Assembly (NCBI GenBank): GCA_038244815.1
Contig: JBBRTB010000012.1
Location: 1-64,000 of the forward strand
DNA from: DASVHS01 sp038244815
GTDB taxonomy: Bacteria > Acidobacteriota > Thermoanaerobaculia > Gp7-AA8
DNA: 64,000 bases
Reading direction: 5' to 3'
Both the position numbers and the translations under genes were made by a program. Every line of letters starts with the position of its first letter. Position 1 is the first letter of the stretch. Under the pieces are notes generated by a model that saw only the letters and a list, made by a program, of their open reading frames with translations, was not told the origin of the DNA and searched no databases. This document shows, in pieces, positions 59,156 through 64,000 of the stretch.

Positions 59156-59905
59156 ATGCATCTGCTCGCCCTCGTTCTCTCGCTCTTCGCCGCCACCGCC
59201 GACGTTCCCGTTCCCCCCGCGAACGCCCAGCACACCGCCTCCGGGCTCATCACCGTCAGGACCGCGGACGGGACCGGGACCGAACGGCCCGGCCCCGACG
59301 ATCTCGTCAAACTGCGCTACGTCATCCGCAACGGCGACGGAAAACTGATCGACTCGCTCTCGGGCAATCAGGCCGCGGTGATGTCCGTGTCGCGCATGCT
59401 GCCGGGATGGCGCGAAACAGTCTCGATGATGGTCGCCGGCGAGCAGCGGCGCTCCTGGATCTCCTCCGACCTCGGCGACGGCAAGATTCCGGATGGGACC
59501 ACCTACATCATCGACACGGAGCTCGTCGGCATCATCCACGCACCGAAGACGCCGGACGACCTGGCCGCTCCGCCCGCCGGCGCGGAACGCACGAAGTCGG
59601 GGCTGGCGTCGCAGGTGATCAAGCCGGGGACCGGCACGCGGCATCCCAATCGCCGCAGCGTCGTTCGCGTGAACTACACCGGATGGACGACCGACGGCCG
59701 CATGTTCGACAGCACGGTCCTGCACGGCCAGCCCGCGGAGTTTCCGCTCGGCAACGTAATCGCCGGCTGGACCGAGGGACTGCAACTCATGACCGAGGGT
59801 GAAGTGCGAAGGTTCTGGATCCCGGCGAAGCTGGCGTATGCCGACGATCCGTCGAAGCCGCAGGGCATGCTCGTCTTCGACATCGAGTTGCTGGCGATCC
59901 GCTAG
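59156..59905 (+). CDS. Exported tandem FKBP-type peptidyl-prolyl isomerase
   Basis: The 249-residue protein has a signal peptide (about 1-17) and two FKBP-like domains. The first is degenerate (VKLRYVIRNGDGKLIDS, MLPGWRETVSMM). The second is more canonical (VVRVNYTGWTTDGRMFDST, VIAGWTEGLQLM, QGMLVFDIELLAI). Likely assists folding of exported proteins. It starts 8 bases after the VWA gene stop, so probably co-transcribed. Confidence 0.88.
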   Translation: MHLLALVLSLFAATADVPVPPANAQHTASGLITVRTADGTGTERPGPDDLVKLRYVIRNGDGKLIDSLSGNQAAVMSVSRMLPGWRETVSMMVAGEQRRSWISSDLGDGKIPDGTTYIIDTELVGIIHAPKTPDDLAAPPAGAERTKSGLASQVIKPGTGTRHPNRRSVVRVNYTGWTTDGRMFDSTVLHGQPAEFPLGNVIAGWTEGLQLMTEGEVRRFWIPAKLAYADDPSKPQGMLVFDIELLAIR

Positions 59906-59913
59906 CCTCAGGC

Positions 59914-60378
59914 TCAACGCCCGGCGGTCTGCTGGTGATCGCGACGCATCATCGAGTCGCGGCGAAACTCCAGCAGAACGTTCGTAAAGCCGGCCCGCGT
60001 CTCTCCGAGAAAGGAGTCGCAACCGAGGTAGGTCTCGAAGGAGTGGGCCTCGATGCCGTCGGCGTGGTGCTCCATGGCGAATTTGAAATCGAAGATGTGG
60101 CTGAACTCATGGCTGACGTAGTCGAGGCTGGTGATGTACATGCGCGGCTGCACTTCGATGCGCACCCGTGGTGTCCATCGGCCCTTTGTCAGTGCGCAAT
60201 CGCAATAGAGCTCCACAGCGTCGAAGCGGGTGCAGGCGGTCTCCACCTTTTTGCACGCCGCCTTCACCGCTGCACCGGAGGTGAGCGTGACGTTGGCGCG
60301 CCGCACGACGATCGTCGAGGACACCGCCGGCATCGATGACAGAAGGCAGCAGCAGGTCAGAACGAGCTCCGTGCGCAT
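59914..60378 (-). CDS. Secreted HExxH protein, paralogue B of a tandem pair
   Basis: The 154-residue protein has a signal peptide (about 1-20). Conserved features shared with the neighbour at 60395 are AACK, C-x-C (YCDCA), PRMYIT, H-E-F-S-H, an Asp three residues on, and HSFETYLGC. HExxHxxD-x14-HSF suggests a zinc site with the second His group as a third ligand. I do not recognise the family. It converges with the FKBP gene. Confidence 0.7.
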   Translation of the reverse strand: MRTELVLTCCCLLSSMPAVSSTIVVRRANVTLTSGAAVKAACKKVETACTRFDAVELYCDCALTKGRWTPRVRIEVQPRMYITSLDYVSHEFSHIFDFKFAMEHHADGIEAHSFETYLGCDSFLGETRAGFTNVLLEFRRDSMMRRDHQQTAGR

Positions 60379-60394
60379 GGGTGGTCCTCTCTGG

Positions 60395-60874
60395 TCAATG
60401 GTTGTCGCCGGCGCGTTCCGCGTAACGCTCGCCGTCGCGGCGGAGAACGGTGATGCGCTGGATGTTCCGCATCGTGCTTCCGAAGTCTCGCTTCTCGGCG
60501 TCGGAGAACGACGTGCAAGCCGCTTCCGTCGGGAACGAGTGCAGCATCAGCGTGGCCGCGTACTCGTTGAGCGAGTTGCGCAGGTCGGCCAGATGTTCCA
60601 GCTCGTGCATCATGATGTCCTGCGTGGTCGTGTAGACCCGAGGCGTGGCGATGATGTGCGGCTGGAGCGACCACGTCTGGCCTGTCTTCGCGCAGGAGCA
60701 GAGAAACTCGGTCTGCAGCGTCGTGCAGCCGCGCCGGAACGGCGCCTTGCAGGCCGTTGACGTCTGCGCCTGCGAGAGAAACGTGATGTGAGGCCGTTGG
60801 ACGTCGACGGTTGCCGCCCACGCTGCCGGAATGAGAAGAGCGATCGCTGCCAGAACCACCGCTGCGTTTCGCAT
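60395..60874 (-). CDS. Secreted HExxH protein, paralogue A of a tandem pair
   Basis: The 159-residue protein has a signal peptide (about 1-20). It aligns along most of its length with the 59914 protein: TACK, C-x-C (LCSCA), PRVYTT, H-E-L-E-H with D three residues on, then HSFPTEAAC at the same spacing. At least six Cys are present, suggesting disulfides. Probably a small secreted zinc-binding or metalloprotease-like protein. Its start faces 112 bases of promoter DNA before aceB's end. Confidence 0.72.
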   Translation of the reverse strand: MRNAAVVLAAIALLIPAAWAATVDVQRPHITFLSQAQTSTACKAPFRRGCTTLQTEFLCSCAKTGQTWSLQPHIIATPRVYTTTQDIMMHELEHLADLRNSLNEYAATLMLHSFPTEAACTSFSDAEKRDFGSTMRNIQRITVLRRDGERYAERAGDNH

Positions 60875-60986
60875 ACCTGTAGAGACGTAATTCCCGGAAG
60901 GGAGACGTCTCAGAGCGGTGAAGAAACCGTGCGGTTGTGAACCGGCGATGATCCGGTTCTGTCACGATGTTTACATCAGCGATACA

Positions 60987-62522
60987 TCACTGGCTTTTTT
61001 CGAGCTTCAGCAGCTCTTCATAGGCAGGAATGGTTAGAAAGTCGGCCAGGGTGTCGCTGAGGATCAACTCGTCGAAGAGGTGGGACGCGCTCTCGATGTG
61101 CGGGCGTTTTCCGATGGCCTGCAGCTCTTGGTCGCGGATGCGGCGATAGAGACTCTCATCGACCGCACGCCCGTCATCGAGCTTGGCCTTGTGGTGAATC
61201 CACTGCCAGAGCTGCGTGCGCGAGATCTCGGCCGTGGCCGCGTCTTCCATCAGGTTGTAGAGCGGCACCGCGCCCGATCCGCCGAGCCAGCTCTCCAGGT
61301 ACAGGACACCGACGTTATAGTTCTGGCGGACGCCCTTCTCCGTCACGGCGCCCTTGGGAAGCTCGAGGAGATCGCCTGCCGGCGCCGCGGCCGCAGAGGC
61401 GGCGCGAATCTGATTGGGCGACTTCATGTGCTCGTCGAACACTTCCTTCGCCACCGGCACGAGCCCGGGATGCGCCACCCAGGTTCCGTCGTGTCCGGCG
61501 CGGACCTCGCGCAGCTTGTCGGCGCGGACCTTGTCGAAGGCGATGCGGTTCGCGGCCTCGTCGTTCTTGATCGGAATCTGCGCGGCCATGCCGCCCATGG
61601 CGTGAATGCCGCGGCGGTGACAGGTGTCGATGAGCAGCCGCACGTACGCGGCCAGGAAGGCCTTGTCCATGGTGATGGCGGCACGGTCGGGCGTGATGAA
61701 GTCGCGGCGCGCCCTGAACTTCTTGATGAACGAGAAGATGTAATCCCAGCGCCCGCAATTGAGCCCCGCCGAGTGATCGCGCAGCTCCCAGAGGATCTCG
61801 TGCATCTCGAACGCGGCCAGGATCGTCTCGATGAGCACGGTGGCGCGGATGGTCCCGTTCGGAATGCCCAGCTCGCGCTGCGCGCGCACGAAGACGTCGT
61901 TCCAGAGCCGCGCCTCCAGGTGCGACTCCAGCTTGGGGAGATAGAAGTACGGGCCGCTGCCGCGCGCCATGAGCTCCTTGGCGTTATGAAAGAAGAACAG
62001 GCCGAAATCAAACAGGCTCGCCGAGACCGGCTTGCCGTCGACGAACAGATGCTTCTCCAGCAGGTGCCAGCCGCGCGGGCGCACCAGAAGCGTGGCCGTC
62101 TTCTCGTTCAGCTTGTACTGCTTTGTGCCGCTGTCGAAGGAGATGGTGCGCCGCACGGCGTCGCGCAGGTTGGCCTGCCCTTCGATGTTGTTGCTCCATG
62201 TCGGCGCATTCGCGTCCTCGAAGTCGGCCATGAAGACATTCGCGCCGGAGTTGAGCGCGTTGATGATCATCTTGCGGTCGACCGGACCAGTGATCTCGAC
62301 GCGGCGGTCGTTGAGATCGGGGACGATCGGCGCGACCGTCCACTGGCGTTCGCGAACGGCCTTGGTCTCCTGTAGAAAGTCGGGCAGCTCGCCGGCGTCG
62401 AGCCGCTTCTTGCGCTCTTCGCGTTTTGCGAGCAGCTCCTGGCGTCGCGGTTCGAACTCCCGCTGCAACAGGGTGATGAAGGCCACGGCCTCAGGCGTCA
62501 GGATCGCGCTGGTCTCGGTCAT
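60987..62522 (-). CDS. aceB: Malate synthase A
   Basis: The 511-residue protein has the MSA pattern FMADFEDANAPTW, LVRPRGWHLLEKH and MGGMAAQIPIKND, and a C-terminal RISRTQLWQWIHH-like block. It condenses glyoxylate and acetyl-CoA to malate. Start is ATG 62522; a TTG just upstream is less likely. It is separated from aceA by about 5.5 kb of unrelated genes, so the glyoxylate shunt is not a single operon here. Confidence 0.96.
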   Translation of the reverse strand: MTETSAILTPEAVAFITLLQREFEPRRQELLAKREERKKRLDAGELPDFLQETKAVRERQWTVAPIVPDLNDRRVEITGPVDRKMIINALNSGANVFMADFEDANAPTWSNNIEGQANLRDAVRRTISFDSGTKQYKLNEKTATLLVRPRGWHLLEKHLFVDGKPVSASLFDFGLFFFHNAKELMARGSGPYFYLPKLESHLEARLWNDVFVRAQRELGIPNGTIRATVLIETILAAFEMHEILWELRDHSAGLNCGRWDYIFSFIKKFRARRDFITPDRAAITMDKAFLAAYVRLLIDTCHRRGIHAMGGMAAQIPIKNDEAANRIAFDKVRADKLREVRAGHDGTWVAHPGLVPVAKEVFDEHMKSPNQIRAASAAAAPAGDLLELPKGAVTEKGVRQNYNVGVLYLESWLGGSGAVPLYNLMEDAATAEISRTQLWQWIHHKAKLDDGRAVDESLYRRIRDQELQAIGKRPHIESASHLFDELILSDTLADFLTIPAYEELLKLEKSQ

Positions 62523-62622
62523 CAAGGCATGATGAGCACGGCCGCTGCCAAGTCAAGCGCCACGCGCTGTTGCGGAAATTTGTCGGCAACGTCGCCTCCG
62601 CCCGAGCTGGGCGCGGTACACA

Positions 62623-63433
62623 ATGAGCGCCGTGAGCAAGACGCGCCGCGACTTCATCCGCATCGCCGCAGGGGGCGCCGCCGGTCTGATGCTGGCCGTC
62701 GAGCTGCCCGCGGCGAAGTCGAAGAAGCCCTCCGTCTCGTTCCGTCCGAACGCCTGGCCGCGCATCGGCTCCGACGGCACCTCGCTGCCGATGATCGTGC
62801 GCACGCCCTGTCCCATCTCTTCCGCCTGATCGGCACGCCCACGAGCAAACTCGGCGATCACGATCTCGTCACCGGCCGCGCCAGATTCGGCCTCGACACG
62901 CGCGTGCCGGGGATGCGCTTCGCGACCGTCGTTCCATCGCCGCGGGTCGGCTCGCGCGTGGCCGGCTTCGACGCCACGAAAGCGAAAGCGGTCCGCGGCG
63001 TTCGCGACGTCGTGGGCCTGTCGTCGGACGTCGCTGTCGTCGCGGACAAGACCTGGCTGGCGCTGCAGGCGCAGGGCCTCGTCGACGTCCATTGGGACCA
63101 CTCGGCCGCGCTGCTGTTCGATTCCGAGGAGTACATCGGGCAGTTGCTGAAGAGAGACGATGCGGCGCGGTGTCGATGCGCTCGGTCTCGCCACACGACG
63201 CACCGCCGCAGCCATCGAAGACACTCGAGGCGCAGTACGTCTATCCGTTCCTGGCCCACGCCGCTCTCGAGCCGATGAACTGCATCGCCGCCGTCCGCGG
63301 CGACGGCTGCGAAATCTGGGCGCCGACGCAGGCTCCGAACCGCGTGCCGCGCATGCGATGCACCGAGGCGTGCTGCAGGTGTCCGAGCCGCATGTCGTCG
63401 CTTCTCGCCCAGACGATGCAGCGACGGGGGTGA
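62623..63433 (+). pseudogene. Decayed isoquinoline-oxidoreductase-like molybdopterin subunit (IorB/XdhB type)
   Basis: The start codes a Tat signal (TRRDFIRIAAGGAAGLMLAVELPAA) and PNAWPRIGSDGT, as in IorB. The following segments are in different frames. One reads LIGTPTSKLGDHDLVTGRARFG, VPGMRFATVV and VVADKTWLALQAQG. A later one reads EAQYVYPFLAHAALEPMNC and AAVRGDGCEIWAPTQAPNRV. At least two frameshifts and a large internal deletion are needed. The 3' end runs into a tandem repeat at 63454-63530. Confidence 0.8.
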
Positions 63434-63453
63434 GAGTACGGAGGCTGCCGATC

Positions 63454-63530
63454 GGAGGCCTCGGGCCTCGGTCCTCGGTTGAACCCTCGCAAATACTGAG
63501 TGAACCGAGGCCCGAGGCCCGAGGCCCGAT
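63454..63530. repeat. Inverted 7-nt tandem repeats (CCTCGGT / CCGAGGC) at pseudogene end
   Basis: GGCCTCG, GGCCTCG and GTCCTCG units (63454-63480) are the reverse complement of CCGAGGC units at 63503-63528, with a 22-base spacer. The same CCGAGGC unit occurs near 35.6 and 45.06 kb. Confidence 0.8.
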
Positions 63531-63534
63531 CCAA

Positions 63535-63975
63535 TCACGCCACCGTCTTCGCGCAGTACTTCTCGAATGCCTGAGCGAGATCGGCGGCAACGTCGTAGGC
63601 TTCGCGGCCTTCGATCTGGTGGCGCTCGATCATCTTCACCACTTCGCCGTCGCGCATGAGCGCGATCGACGGTGAGGACGGGCGATAGCCGGCGAAGTAC
63701 TCGCGGGCCCGCTGCGTGGCCTCGCGATCGTTGCCGGCGAACACCGTGATCATCTTGTCGGGCATGGTGTTTTTCTCGCGGGCGCCTTCGAGCGCCATGG
63801 TCACGGCCGGACGGGCCATGCCGGCGGCGCAGCCGCACACGGAATTCACCACGACCAGGACCGTCCCCTTCGTGTTCTTGATCGCGGCATCGACATCGGC
63901 CGCGGTCCGCGCTTCTTCGATTCCGAGCCGGGTCAGCTCCTGACGCATCGGCGCGACCATTCTTTCGTCGTACAT
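63535..63975 (-). CDS. BrxA/BrxB-family bacilliredoxin
   Basis: The 146-residue protein has the bacilliredoxin active site VNSVCGCAAGMARPA (C-G-C) and VAPMRQELTRLGIEEA, typical of YphP/YqiW-type proteins that remove bacillithiol from proteins. SD GGGAGGGAC precedes the ATG. Whether this organism makes bacillithiol is not shown here. Confidence 0.88.
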   Translation of the reverse strand: MYDERMVAPMRQELTRLGIEEARTAADVDAAIKNTKGTVLVVVNSVCGCAAGMARPAVTMALEGAREKNTMPDKMITVFAGNDREATQRAREYFAGYRPSSPSIALMRDGEVVKMIERHQIEGREAYDVAADLAQAFEKYCAKTVA

Positions 63976-63985
63976 CGGTCCCTCC

Positions 63986-63999
63986 CGTTTAGCTAAACG
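63986..63999. promoter_or_regulatory. Perfect 14-bp palindrome upstream of bacilliredoxin gene
   Basis: CGTTTAGCTAAACG lies immediately before the Shine-Dalgarno of the bacilliredoxin gene at the window edge. A dimeric repressor could bind there and block ribosome or polymerase access. It may be part of a longer promoter beyond the window. Confidence 0.45.
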
Positions 64000-64000
64000 C

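Overview
The window is GC-rich, densely coding bacterial chromosome. Oar-like TonB receptors, BNR/Ig-like secreted proteins, a TPR-bearing Ser/Thr kinase, HxxE(I/L)R tail repeats and a DUF5916 remnant together suggest an Acidobacteriota-like organism. That assignment is inference from protein style; there is no rRNA or other marker in the window. I saw no tRNA, rRNA or CRISPR array.

Layout. (1) 1-15.4 kb, minus strand: a peptidoglycan-salvage locus. It holds a DUF1573 protein, an SSS symporter, a NagZ-type beta-N-acetylglucosaminidase, an Oar-like TonB receptor, and a fusion of an AmiE-like serine hydrolase with a NamZ-type exo-muramidase. The locus is split by about 5.4 kb of lower-GC DNA (7.7-13.05 kb) flanked by a 191-bp direct repeat of the symporter 3' end. 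The insert carries a BNR-propeller gene broken by an in-frame TGA, a PKD-domain protein and a decayed IS66-family element. (2) 15.6-24.2 kb: a DUF5916 remnant, NAD+ synthetase, a UbiE-like methyltransferase, a PilZ protein, a penicillin-binding protein with a SAM hydrolase, then a coupled DUF2064 / NAD(P)HX-repair / tsaE run. (3) 24.3-32.3 kb: a large secreted BNR/Ig protein divergent from purL and purF. (4) 32.3-39.8 kb: YqiA-like esterase plus patatin, S41-like protein, a stomatin/NfeD pair, DUF2911 protein, L,D-transpeptidase. (5) 39.7-50.8 kb: Ser/Thr kinase, second PilZ-like protein, K+ channel, RlmA-like methyltransferase, MsrB-MsrA fusion, phosphoesterase, SDR and small enzymes. (6) 50.9-64 kb: a gluzincin-TolB-BamA-like fusion, isocitrate lyase with a divergent RamB/ScfR-type regulator, a VWA lipoprotein, FKBP isomerase, a tandem pair of unrecognised secreted HExxH proteins, malate synthase, a decayed molybdopterin oxidoreductase, and a bacilliredoxin.

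Two genome-scale patterns recur. Short tandem repeats with 7- or 8-nt units, often followed by their inverted complement, sit at gene borders and sometimes supply start codons, tail peptides or internal residues (near 7.5, 13.1, 14.6, 15.5, 34.4, 35.6, 37.2, 42.4, 45.06, 46.8, 48.15, 54.05 and 63.5 kb). A second family, a 91-bp palindrome bounded by GTCATTCCGAG/CTCGGAATGAC, is intact at 57.49 kb and has half-copies inside or at the start of other genes.

Functionally, the first 15 kb can be read as a pathway that removes peptide, GlcNAc and MurNAc from muropeptides and imports the products. aceA with its divergent regulator, and aceB 5 kb away, form the glyoxylate shunt. purL and purF are adjacent de novo purine genes.
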